A stretch of 64,000 nucleotides of DNA from Coffea arabica. Its lineage: Eukaryota; Streptophyta; Magnoliopsida; Gentianales; Rubiaceae. Shown here piece after piece: positions 45,101 through 55,902 of the stretch; within the stretch, counting starts at the first letter, position 1, and the number at the start of each line of letters is the position of its first letter. The position numbers were made by a program, and so were the translations under genes. The stretch lies in assembly GCF_036785885.1 (NCBI RefSeq), contig NC_092324.1, forward strand, positions 30,555,001-30,619,000, given 5' to 3'. Under the pieces are notes generated by a model. It ran no database searches. It was given only the letters and a program-made list of their open reading frames with translations, and was not told the DNA's origin.

Positions 45101-46326
45101 TGTGATTACTTGAAATACTAGATATGAAATGTTTGGAGAGCATATCTACATGATGTGTTTAAATGATTAATTATGCTATGACAGCATAAGTCGGTTGGAG
45201 TGAATCTCCTCGACCCTTATGTGGAAAAAGTGAAAATCGGCCAATGGTGGCCTATTAAAATGACATATGTCTGCCAATTAACCGTAATTACCACCGTTTA
45301 CCGTTTACCGTGTTTACTTACCGTTTTCTAATCCATTCGACTACTTGCTTACTTGATTATCTGCTTACGTGATCACCAACTTACTTGATCACTTGATTAT
45401 CATGAATCGCATGTTATATGAAGTTGTTCATCATTGTTAGGCGAGTGTGTACTTTACCTCACTCGACCTACTCAAATGATGAATTTTACCTTTTGCCGAA
45501 TTACTTGATTACTTGTGCATGTTGTAAGCTCTAAGCTGAACTTGGGCCCTGCCTCGGTTACTGACCTACTCGAGCCAGGACTGGGCTCGGTCGGGTAGGT
45601 TGGAACCCTGGACAACCGTTTCGGTATACTCGAGTATTACCACTGGAGGGATAAGGTGATGGCCAGTCAAACCGAGGGGATCCGGAAGTCATAAGGTGCA
45701 GATGACCGACAGAGTTCCACTGGAACACCGTATCCTACAGTATATGTTTACCTTGTATCATGATGATTGTTTCGTGCTAAAATGCCAACATGAAATCCCG
45801 AGCTATGCCTGTAATAAGCTCCAATCACTCGTGAACTATACATGCTAATGTCTCATACCATGATAAATGTCTCAAATTAGCTGTACAATGATTATTGCCT
45901 CATGATAACATGCCATTGTGTAACCTTGAACCATGCGTATGATATGCCCAACTTATTTGATTTATTTGAACTGTTAGAGTGTCTTGGAACCTCACTGGGC
46001 TGTGTAGCTCATACCACGTTGTGGATTTCTTTTACAGGGTTCGAGACCAAGGGTGCTCGTGAGTAGTACTAGATTGTTTTCTTTTGAAGACTTTAAGTTA
46101 TATTATAACGGATGGCTATAGTACCCCTTTTCCATTGGGTTGTATTTAAGCTTGACAGCTGCATAATTGTAAGTGTGAGATATTCGAAGTACTTTAATTA
46201 TGTATTGAGGTTACTTAAAGTATTTCGAGCTTTTGAATGATCGATTGTAGTGAGTCCCGGCGAGAGCTGGGCAGGCGTCCCGCGGATACCCTTTGGTTCG
46301 CCTTAGGGAGAAGTGGGGGCGTCACA
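42178..46326 (+). repeat. 3' LTR of the gag-only element
   Basis: Same length and content as the 5' LTR, at an offset of 6346 bp. Differences found by reading both copies are at 43753, 45340, 45428, 45496, 45880, 45896, 45897, 45937 and 46156. Eight of the nine lie in the last kilobase. A TATAAATA box is at 42631-42638. The right end GGCGTCACA is exact and is followed directly by the U3 end of split LTR F. Confidence 0.95.
42631..42638 (+). promoter_or_regulatory. TATA box of the 3' LTR
   Basis: Second copy of TATAAATA. If active it would drive transcription rightward out of the element into 46327 and beyond. Confidence 0.55.
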
Positions 46327-47252
46327 AAATTTACCTTCCTAAGCTTCCCAAGCTCTCAATTTGCAAGTTAATCGGTTTAGTTTTCTTGTTTTCTCACTAA
46401 ATCAAGCAAAACCCAAGATGGATTGAAATGGTTTCCTCTCACTCTCACGGCTGGAAGGCTGCAAATGAAAGCTCAAATGAAGCTTCAAGAAGGTTAAAAT
46501 GATAGAAATGAATTTGGGTCAAAGGTGACAAGTGTCACACTTTGATTGGTAGTCAAATTTTGTTCTTTTCTCTCTTATTTTTGGTCCAATATTTCAGCTG
46601 CCTTGAAGATATTTTTGGGCTGATATTAATCAATTAATAGCAAGGAGATTAAGGTAATAAAGTAGTGTTCAAGTGGTGCACTCACTCGATAACAAACGGT
46701 ACCCGTCGGTTCAACCATTTTTTCTTAAATCGCGTATACTAGGGTTTTAACTTATAATTCACTAACTTATTATTATCACCTCTAGTCACACACTTACTAT
46801 CATCTAAACTCACCCTTAATCACCGAATTTAGTGAACACATCTCATCAAGTGATCACACGGTCAAAATATGCAAAAAGCCTTGATTTACCCGAACCAAGA
46901 ACCTACAAGGAAAACCCTTGATTCTATGGTTGATTGCAATTATTGAGGGTGTGAATGAGTAGTAAAGCTATTAGAAAGGAATAAATGCCAAATAAAAGGA
47001 ATTTTAAGAAAAATGTGAGGAATTTTACAATTCCATTGGTTGTAAGGGTTTCGATTAAAATATAAGAGATTTAAGAAAACCGGTTAGTCACAAGTAAACT
47101 AGGGTTTTTTTTTCTTTTGATTAGAATTTATGGTTTCTAACCTTTAAAACAAAACAAGGTTTTAAAACAAAATAAGGTTTTAAATCAAACCAAAAAAAAA
47201 AAAACTCCAGTATCTTCTTTACAAACAACCTCCAAACATTTGGTGTATCACA
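46327..47252 (-). mobile_element. LTR F, U3/5' part (reverse), right piece of a split solo LTR
   Basis: Read on the minus strand it begins TGTGATACACCAAATG at 47252 and follows the U3 of LTR B (17318-18100), for example in the blocks around 46780-46930. It carries an inverted repeat GTGACAAGTGTCAC near 46525 and ends with a donor-like AAG/GTAAATT at the junction with the gag-only element. Its outer border has the duplication TCATT (47253-47257), matching 29203-29207. About 0.5 kb of intron-like body expected between this piece and 31261 seems to be missing. Confidence 0.78.
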
Positions 47253-47257
47253 TCATT

Positions 47258-49675
47258 GGTGCCAATCACATGAATATCTTGAGGCTATTATTCTTGATCA
47301 TTTTGGCGCAATTTTTTCTACTTCTTAGCCTTCTACTAAGGTAATTGATGTTGTTCTTAAAAGGGTGGGAGGAAGGTGACTAAGCAAATGATTGTCTACT
47401 GTGAACGTACTATCCTATTGAGGTGACAAAGGCCCTAGCACAGATGCACCCACTCAGGTCTCCAAGTCCTGATGGTATGTCCCTAATTTTTTATTAGAAA
47501 ATTTGGCATATTATAGGACAAGATATAATTCATTGGGCTCTTTCTTTTCTTAATAATGGATTTTTTGATGATCGCATTAATTTGACATATATAGTTCTCA
47601 TTCCCAAATGCCATGACCCATCCAATATCACTCAATTGTCCAATTAGTCTTTGCAATGTCATCTGTAGATTAGCTTCTAAGGTCATTGCTAATAGGTTTA
47701 GTCGAGTTCTTGTCAATTAACTTTCTTATCAAGACGTCTTATTACTGACAATATTCTCACTGCCTGTGAAATTAGTCATTCCTTAAAGTTAAAAGTTGCA
47801 GGCAAGAAAGGATCCATGTCTATCAAACTAGACACGATCAAAGCTTTTGATAGGGTTGAGTGGTGTTTTCTTAAGAAAATGACGCTAGCTCTAGGTTTTC
47901 ATTCAGATGTTGTTAATCTTATTTTGTGTTGTATTTCCACAGTTTCATACTCTTTTCTACTTAACGGTCATCAGTTTGGTCATCCAAAGCCTTAATGTGG
48001 CATTTGACAAGGGATCCTATCTCTCCTGGTGTTCATTGTGGTAACATCTCTAGTGTTCAAGTAGGAGTTGATGGACCAAAGATTTCTCACTTGCTATTTG
48101 CAGATGACACCTTGTTGTTTGGCAAAGCAACACTTTGAGAGGCTTAGCATATTGAGTCTATTTTGCAACTCTACAAATCTGCTTCGGGACAGAAAATAAA
48201 TTTCGACAAATCTACTATAGCTTTTAGCAGCAATACTAGTCCAGAGGTGCGGCATAGAATAATCAGTTATCTTGGTATTAAAGAGGTTGCAGCATATGAC
48301 AAATATCTTAGCATCCCAATAGTTATTGGGTGTTCTCATCAATAAAAGATAGAATACGGAAAAAATACATGGTTGGAATGAGCAGTGATTATCAAAGGTA
48401 GGGAACGAAGAAATGATCTATGCTGTGGTCTAGGCTATCCCTACATTTTCTATGTCTATTGTATGTCTTGTTTCAAATACCCTGATTCATTGCTCAATGA
48501 CATTCAGTCAACGATAAGTAATTTTTGGTGAGGTGATGGAATAAAAGGGAAACCTATTCATTGGGTTAGTTGGGATAAGCTCTGCACAAATAAGAAAGAT
48601 GGAGGAATGGGTTTCAGGCAGCTGAAGTCATTTAATCTTGCGTTGCTAGCAAAGCAGGCTTGGTGCATTGGAACACAATCCTCCACACTTTTACATCAAA
48701 TTTATAAAGCTAAATACTTCTCTAACTCTGATTTTTTCCAAGCAACAGAAAGTTCTCACCCCTCTTGGACTTGGAGTGGGATCTATGAAGTTCACAAATA
48801 TATAGTAGCAGGTAGCAAATGGCGAGCCAAGAATGGAATCAGTCTCAAAATTTGGCAGGATAGGTGGCTACCTCACCCTTTAACTTTTAAAGTGATAGCT
48901 TACTCTTAATCATTGCTTAATGATTCTACTATGGATTACCTAATAGACAGTATTCATCAAGAAAAATCATGTAATTGGTAGCTGTAATATGGTGGAATCT
49001 TTGGAACAATCGCGATGGAGCTACCTTTGAAGGTTTGTATAGAGACCTCTTAGTTTGGTTTCTTTTTCTATAAACTATTTGCACCAATATTGTGAAGCTA
49101 TTTCAAGTCCAACAAATGGCTCAATTACTTCTTTTCAACAACAAGCCGCACAAACTCATTGGGACAAACCTCAAATGGACTTTGTCAAAGCAAATTTTGA
49201 TGGGGCCATTTTTCCTACAGAAGGTTTCTCTAGTATTGGGGTAGTGGTGCGTGATGATGCAGGCTATATCATAGTTGGATTGTCTAAGAAGTTCCCTGGT
49301 ATTTTTAGCTCCAGACGTGATCGAAACTTATGAAGCAAATTTTGCAGCTAACTGATTAAGTTAGGCTTGCGTTACGTTGTTCTCAAAGGTGACACTCAAA
49401 AGATTATTAAAATGATTTAGCAATGTGATTCTACTGGTTCAGCATATGGAGTATTGATTGATGATGTCTTGCAACTTATGCAAAATTTCACCAAGTGGGA
49501 AGCTATATGGATACCACGATCTTTGAATGGTGCAACTCATAACTTTGTTAGAAATGCTTGTACTGTTATGGATGACTATTTGTGGAAACATTCAGCTCGA
49601 TCTTTTATATTGTCCATAGTTCAGGCGAATCTTCTTTCATTTTAATAAAACTCCAGGCTTTTGTGTCAAAAAGAA
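47258..49675 (+). pseudogene. LINE-1 ORF2, reverse transcriptase and RNase H part
   Basis: Continuation of the plus-strand LINE broken at 13731. It resumes in frame with the residues after WCQS (HEYLEAIILDHFGAIF). RT motifs in order: KLDTIKAFDRVEW near 47830-47870, LLFADDTLLFGKA near 48092-48130 with both catalytic Asp codons present, IYKSASGQKINFDKST at 48165, then GGMGFRQLKSFNLALLAKQAW at 48601 and a zinc-binding-like WxD..W region to 48900. An RNase H domain follows (FVKANFDGAIF near 49180 to RNACTVMDDYLW near 49590). The LINE ends in TTTTGTGTCAAAAAG near 49674, much like the 3' end of LINE-2. Many stops and frame changes make it inactive. Confidence 0.87.
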
Positions 49676-51141
49676 ATTAACTTTTGTTTTAGCAGGCATA
49701 TTTATATGGTTTCAAGTGTTAAAGAACATCTCTCTATGCTTTCTAAGAGCATTTTTGAGTAATCAAACTTTGGGGATATTTCCAGAAACCTTTTTTGAGG
49801 TTTCTAACAATATTACTGCTTTCCTTGAACTATTAAAAAAATCACTTGCCTCCCCTAGTAGTTAGATGGGACCCAATGATTGATATATTAGTGGCTAATT
49901 GACTGTTCAATCCTTATTCTTTGTGGTTAACCATCCTTCAACAGGAGCCATACTAATCTTTTCTATATCATTCCAATTTTATTAGGCACTATTGTAAACA
50001 GACTTTGGCAAAAAAGTATTGGCCTTTCCCCTACTTTTACAATTAGAAAAATAAAAAGAAAATAGATGTCCTTATTAACAAACAAAGGTCACCAACATTT
50101 AGTGCCAATTTAAATGTTGATTATTAGCTGTATGCTTCGACAAAACTTAAATTTGATCCTTGTTTAAAGTCTAAAAACAAAAAGAAAGTAAAATTGTCAT
50201 CATAAAATTTGGCACCAACTTTAGGCATTTAAAGGCATATTTTCTAATTGTGATTTATTTAAAACAAATATGAACTTTATATACACACACACATAGCCTA
50301 ATGTTTTTATGAGCTTTCATTTAGAGCTTTTGAAAGTTTTATTTTTTTTATGAGCAAAAAATAAATCTAGTGCTACTACAAAGGTGGAAAAGTTTTAAGA
50401 CTGTTTTTCCTCTCTAAATAGGTAATTTTGTGCATAATATTAGAGGTAAAAATTGAAAGTTTTGTTTTTTCTTTTCTTTTGTCAGTAAATATGCACTTAG
50501 AAACCTTGAAATAAATACTTTTGCATCTTGATAAAGCAACACACAGATTCTTATTGAATATGCTAATATTTGGCACTAATATTTTTGAGAGAATGTTATT
50601 TGCATCTTGTCTCTATTTCCCAACTTTTTATTTCTATACAAAATTGTTATAATTTGACAAGTATGACTATAGAGGGGCACTTGTGGCATGAAAACCTTTT
50701 TCTCTCTTGAAACTAGTTTTTTAATCTTATATTTTATGACATGGGTTGAAATGTTACACAGAAGCTAGAATTAAGGGTGGCAAATGAATTTTTTTTCAAG
50801 TTCAGGGGAGGCTAGTGATATTGTCAGAAACCTTAGAGAAGGTTTCTAAAATTACCCCTTAAACTCGAGACACACTTATCTGTACACCCGGAAGGACTCT
50901 GTACCTAATATGATATGACTATTTCAACCCTTCCCAAATTTCTACAAGCCTAAGGATTAAATAATAAGTTCAAAAACACAAATTGAATTTGGCTGCTCGC
51001 CTAGACCGGCATCGTTTGCATATTTGTACAAGTATTAAAAGTCCAAGAAGTTGGATTTTTCAGCACTTATTCAAAATACAAAGGTATTAAACAATAGTTC
51101 AAAAAGACAAATTCAATTGTAACATGCACACCAAATTCATG
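49676..51141. other. Intergenic region upstream of the UGT gene
   Basis: AT-rich, low in recognisable repeats. It includes a short CA run near 50283-50295 and two diverged 40-bp direct repeats at 50951-50990 and 51080-51120. No coding domain was recognised. It holds the UGT promoter at its right end. Confidence 0.5.
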
Positions 51142-51149
51142 TATAAATG
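51142..51149 (+). promoter_or_regulatory. TATA box of the UGT gene
   Basis: TATAAATG, 50-57 bp upstream of the UGT start codon, which would give a 5' leader of only about 25 bp. There is no competing TATA between it and the ATG. Confidence 0.55.
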
Positions 51150-51198
51150 AACCTCCAAGCTCAGATGGCAAAACTCAAGAGGCCGAGGGTCATATAAC

Positions 51199-52742
51199 AT
51201 GGAAAATGGAATGGGAGCTCAAAAAGCTCACAGAGGCCACTGCTTGATATTACCATACCCACTTCAAGGCCATGTAAACCCTCTCCTACAATTCTCTAAG
51301 CGTTTACAGTTTAAGGGAGTTAGAATCACAATTGCAGCTACAATTTCCTTCTTCAATCGCATAAAAGATGCTACGAGTTTATTTCCGTTAGGAATGATCT
51401 CGGATGGATTTGATGAAGGAGGAGCGAATCAGGCTGAGAGTATTGAAGCCTACTTAATAAAGTTCCAACAGGTTGGTTCAGAAACTTTAGGAGAGCTGCT
51501 TGAAAAGCTTCGGGATTCAGGTTCTCCAGTTGATTGCGTTGTCTATGATGCAGTTCTTCCGTGGGATCTTGATGTTGCCAAGAAGAATGGAGTCTTTGGA
51601 GCTGCTTTCTTCACCCAATCGTGCGCTGTAGACAACATTTACTACCATGTTTATAAAGGGATTGTAAAGGTTCCTGTTGAAGAGACTAGAATCGCAATTC
51701 CTGGATTACCTGATCTTGAGCCTGCTGATTTGCCCTCCTTTGTTACCAAGCCTGAAACTTACCCAGCAATTGTTGAAATGATTAGAAATCAGTTCATCGA
51801 TATTGATACAGCAGACTGGGTACTTTTCAACACGTTTTACAAGTTGGAAGAAGAGGTTTGCAAAAATATTTCCTAGCCCATTTCTTTAACTGTTTCACTA
51901 TTTTCTATATCCTGAGTGTTCCTGACCATCTTATACTTTAGGTACGCAAGAAAATCAAGATTTATGCAGCTTATGCAGAAGGATAATGTAGTCTGTTAAC
52001 TAATTAACTTCACTGATTCATGTTCTATATAGGTCATTGACTGGATGAAGGGACTGTGGCCAGTGAGGCCAATTGGACCAACAGTACCTTCCATGTACTT
52101 AGACAAGAGGGTCCAAGACGACAAGGATTATGGTCTCAACGTCTTCAAGCTTGCACAAAATGGTTGGAGGGAAAAGCAAGCAAATCTGTAGTTTATGTCT
52201 CGTTTGGAAGTCTAGCCTCACTTGATGCCGAGGGAATGGCAGAGTTGGCATGGGGATTAAAAATGACAGGGAAATATTTCTTGTGGGTAGTAAGAGCTTC
52301 AGAGGAATCAAAACTGCCAAAAGATTTCATTAACGAAACATCAGAGAAAGGATTGATAGTTTCATGGTGCCCGCAGCTGGAAGTTTTAGCAGACAAATCT
52401 ATTGGTTGTTTTGTCACGCACTGTGGATGGAACTCAACTTTGGAGGCACTAAGTTTGGGTGTTCCAATGGTTGGAATGCCACAATGGACAGACCAACCCA
52501 CCAATGCTAAGTATGCGACGGATGTTTGGAAAATGGGAGTCAAAGCTGAACCAGATGAGAAGGGGATAGTGACAAAAGAAGAGATAGAGAACTGCATTAG
52601 ACAAGTCATGGAGGGAGAGAGAGGAGAGGAGATTACTAGAAATGCCAAGAAATGGGTGGAATTGACAAGGGATGCAGTTGATGAGGGTGGGACCTCTGAC
52701 AAAAACATTGACGAATTTGTGTCCAAATTGGTTTCCCCTTAA
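51199..52742 (+). pseudogene. UGT74-type UDP-glycosyltransferase, frameshifted in exon 2
   Basis: Family 1 plant glycosyltransferase. These cytosolic enzymes move glucose from UDP-glucose to small acceptors such as phenolic or hormone carboxylates. Exon 1 is 51199-51855 (219 codons), the intron 51856-52032 (GT..AG, phase 0) and exon 2 52033-52742. The N-terminal half has the catalytic His in PYPLQGHVNP (His25) and the partner Asp in VVYDAVLPWDLDVAK (Asp117). The C-terminal half has a full PSPG box from WCPQLEVL to PQWTDQ, with the HCGWNS core and final Gln typical of glucose users. The similarity is to the UGT74 group (MYLDKRVQDDKDYGL, VVYVSFGSLASL). At about 52149, just after FK, the frame changes and the original one stops at 52189-52191. 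About four residues seem lost, so a deletion of 3k+1 bases, perhaps 13, is likely. Apart from this the gene looks intact, so the loss is recent, or it is a sequence error. Confidence 0.88.
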
Positions 52743-54089
52743 ATTATTTTGGCGTAACTTGTGACATGGTACTAGACCCTTTGCTTTATGTGTTTCTTCT
52801 TTTTGTTTTTGTCAATTTGTTTTATGTGTTTCCGAATGATCCAAGTTGGATGCTTCTTTTGTGACCTAGATTTTGTAAAATTCATATCCTTACTTATGGG
52901 GTGATAAAGAGGAACCAACCCAATAACAGTGGGTTTTATTGTGGCATGAAATTAAGGGAAGGATTGAGTTTTTCTCAACTTTAATGATTATTGTTAACTA
53001 TGAAATACAATTCCCAAACATAACAGATAATTATTGTTGTCTTGGAATTGGTATTCAAGTGTATTGTTGTTATACTAGCGTATATATTTATTGAGCCAAT
53101 GCTTATATTATGGGTAGTATTGTTGTGAGAGCACATTATATGGGTGCCAGAGCAACTCTGCCCACCAAGATAAAAATGTTCCTTCTAGTCAAAGCTTTCT
53201 TTACTAACAATTTATTGTGGGGTCTACATCTCCTATCTTGTCTCCAAGGAAATTATATTGACGAGTTTCTAACCTATATCCTAGATTTTAACCAAATTCA
53301 CTCATTTACTACAAGTATACAAGTCGTGCCTTGTTGTATTAGGGACTTATGATCAATGTCAAGAGCATCACTTCCAACTACAAAGGCTTTTAGCTCATTG
53401 TATTATCTAAACTAATCAAGAATTTTAACAAAATAAAATAACCACAATGCTAAAACAATGCAAAAAAAAAAAAATTAATAACTTGAAGAAATTAAACTAA
53501 AAACAAATGTCTTAGGGTATAGAATCCATTAAATGTACCTAACTATGGATGAAATATCAATTATCACTAATGCACTTGTCTTGCTAATGATGCATTTTAC
53601 TCGAACCATCGGAACTCACTCTCGCCAATGAACAGAATCTAACCAATACTATAGTTTCCTTCCTTTCATGGTGATATCACAAGTAAAGATTTAATCTAAA
53701 TCGAGAAATGCCAAAAACATCCATTTAAGTGTACTACTACTTTTATATGCCTACTCCTTAAGTTTCACCTATTCCATTTTCGTCATTGTCAACTATTTTC
53801 ATAAATTAATAACTATCATGGCTTGCAAATGGTGATCAAGTATTCACAAGTGTTGAAGCAAAAATAGATGAACTAGCAAGTACAAGATATAGCAATAATC
53901 AATTTTATTCAACCATAATCAATGTACGAATAGTTGCATCTATCCCTAGAACAAGAAGATTTAGGTAGATATAGAAGAATTAAGAATAAATCTCAAATCT
54001 TCAATGTAACTAAGTATTAATGAAACTATAAAGAAAGTAAAGAGGTACCAAGACTTGTGCCTTTAAAGAGTAAATATTACAATAAAATA
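52743..54089. other. Region downstream of the UGT gene
   Basis: The first ~250 bp are probably the UGT 3' untranslated region. The rest is AT-rich with no recognised domain. An 80-codon frame at 53110-53352 has no known similarity and no supporting signal. The last ~250 bp (53850-54089) look like decayed repeat sequence, with no element boundary found. Confidence 0.45.
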
Positions 54090-54147
54090 TTCAACAATAT
54101 TTTCTCTCACGCTCTAGGGTTACCTCTTGCTCTTTAGGCTTTCGTGC

Positions 54148-55336
54148 ATGGAGGCCCCTCAGCCTAGGGCTGAGGGGCAGCCTCCTTCACCAGCAAAGAA
54201 GTCGTTCTCGTTGCTGTTTTCGAATTCTGTCCCTTCTTCGATTGAGATCAAGACTCCAACAACTCATAAGGGTGAACCTGCAATTTTCTTTACAAGGGTT
54301 GATATTGCAAAGCTATCAATTCCATGTAAGTTCTCGGTTGTGGGTAAATTCTCTCATGGTAGGCCAAAAGTGGAGGAGATCCACAAGTTCTTTGCAACGC
54401 TAGACTTGAAAAATTTTGTCACAGTTGGGCACTTGGATGCATGCCATGTGCTCATGAGGTTTGTCAATGAAGTAGATTTTCTTCAGGTTTGGACAAGGGG
54501 GCTATGGCAGATTGGGTGGTATCCTATGAGGGTCTTTTGTTGGACACCAGAATTTCATGTGCAGTGCGAATCATCCCTTGCTCCCATTTGGGTTTCGCTG
54601 CCTTCTTTACCCATTCGCATTTTTGATAAACATAGTCTGTTGTCAATTGTTAGTGTGATTGGACGGCCGTTATATTTTGATGGAGCTACCACTTCGTTAA
54701 CTAGACTAAGTGTTGCTCGTGTGTGTGTGGAAATTGACGTCTTACGTACTATGCCCTAACGGGTTTGGGTGGGCTTGGCAGGTGAAGCTACTGGTTTTTG
54801 GCAGCAGTTTGTGATTGAAAATTTACCAAAGTATTGTTCTCATTGCTGGCGTCTGGGCCACGCTAATGAGGAGTAATTTGATGAAAAGCGAACATCGAAT
54901 GGGAAAGCAAGTGGGTTCGATTGAGCCTAAAGGAGAGAAGGTGGATCATGGAAAGGGAGCTTCGCAGGCGGTACGGACTATGTATAGGCCGACCAATCAA
55001 GCTATTGGGCAAGCGATTGACTCTATTAAAGAATTACCAATGGCTATGACTGACCAAGCACAAGAGGGATTGATAGTAGGTGGCAAAGCTGCTAATGCAT
55101 CAGGTTTGGGGGTGGAGGAGGATCCTATAGGTCAGGTCAATATCGTGACTAAGGATGGTGGAGACATCAGCATTACATGTAGTGCGCGTGTGGAAAGGGG
55201 AGACAAGCAGGAGAACAAGGAATGTGGGGTTGTTGTCCCCACTTCTAGAACCATGGATAATGGGAATCTGGAGGTACCAGATAATGGGTTGCAGAATGTG
55301 AACCCAACTCCTCAAGATAGTCTTAGTCATGAAAAT
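54148..55336 (+). pseudogene. LINE-3 ORF1 (DUF4283 and knuckle)
   Basis: The ATG at 54148 gives MEAPQPRAEGQPPSPAKKSF. Residues from about 50 to 200 form a DUF4283-type domain (IPCKFSVVGKFSHGRPKVEEI, LMRFVNEVDFLQVWTRGLW, FHVQCESSLAPIWVSLPSLP), common in ORF1 of plant LINEs, where it binds the element RNA. TAA at 54757-54759 stops the frame. A knuckle follows in the same frame (CSHCWRLGHANEE), but its fourth Cys codon is replaced by TAA at 54874-54876. A new frame runs 54815-55348. The ORF1 tail is interrupted by the LTR at 55337 and resumes at 59991. Confidence 0.82.
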
Positions 55337-55894
55337 TGTAGACACTAAAATTTTAGTGTAATTCGCATTTACTATTTTTGTCTTAATTTTTTATTTGTCG
55401 TGTTAAGTTTTATTCACTTTTTAGTTTTTAGTTTTTTTTAGTTTTTATTTATTATTTTTATTTGTAAGTTTTTAGCATAGAATTCCTCGGAAAAGAAAAG
55501 AAAAGAGGAAAAAGAAAAAGAAAAAGGAAAAGCATTCAAAAAGAAAAAAAAATGATTTAGTTGTTTTTTTTTAAATTCAATGTTTTCTTGAAGAAAGAGA
55601 AAAAAGATGAAAAAAATGAAAAATAAAGAAAAAAGAAAGGAAAAATGAAAAATTGCAACTTTGCTGTTTATTATTTCTAGTTTGTTTATTTTTATCCAAT
55701 GTTAATTAAATTTTTGTTTTTTTACTTAATTTTATTATCAAGTTTGTTAACTTTTAAAAAAAAAAAAAAAAAAATTTACATGCATGCTGCGGAAACGCAG
55801 CTTGCAAGGACAATCGCGCATGCCCATCGGATGGCCTGGGGTTGGAGAGGAATCTCCTCTTCCATCCTCACCCTTGAGGTGAGGGTTGGTCTGG

Positions 55895-55902
55895 TATAAA
55901 TA
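55895..55902 (+). promoter_or_regulatory. TATA box of the LINE-3 LTR
   Basis: TATAAATA in the context CTGGTATAAATACAAG, about 560 bp from the LTR start. Transcription would begin near 55930, giving a U3 of about 0.6 kb and a very long (about 4 kb) transcribed LTR part. Confidence 0.65.

Larger units (their letters stand above)
35832..46326 (+). mobile_element. Gag-only LTR retrotransposon (TR-GAG type), 10.5 kb
   Basis: Two direct LTRs of exactly 4149 bp (35832-39980 and 42178-46326) flank only 2197 bp of internal sequence. Order: LTR, primer binding site for initiator Met-tRNA (39983-39994), leader, gag gene with capsid domain and two zinc knuckles, polypurine tract (42165-42176), LTR. No protease, reverse transcriptase or integrase remains. 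This layout is that of non-autonomous elements called TR-GAG, which would depend on a related gypsy element for pol. By my base-by-base reading the LTRs differ at nine positions (about 0.2 percent) with no indel, so the insertion is very recent. The expected 5-bp duplication is missing (TCATT left, AAATT right). Confidence 0.93.

Noticed and set aside
46327..47252. Separate solo fragment of LTR B family unrelated to 29208-31261
   Set aside because: The TCATT duplications at 29203-29207 and 47253-47257 show that both pieces bound one insertion, LTR F.
52099..52726. Minus-strand frames of 73 and 177 codons over UGT exon 2
   Set aside because: Antisense shadows of the UGT coding strand, which has the PSPG box.
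53110..53352. 80-codon plus-strand frame downstream of the UGT gene
   Set aside because: No recognisable domain, no promoter or splice support, and a length expected by chance in AT-rich DNA.
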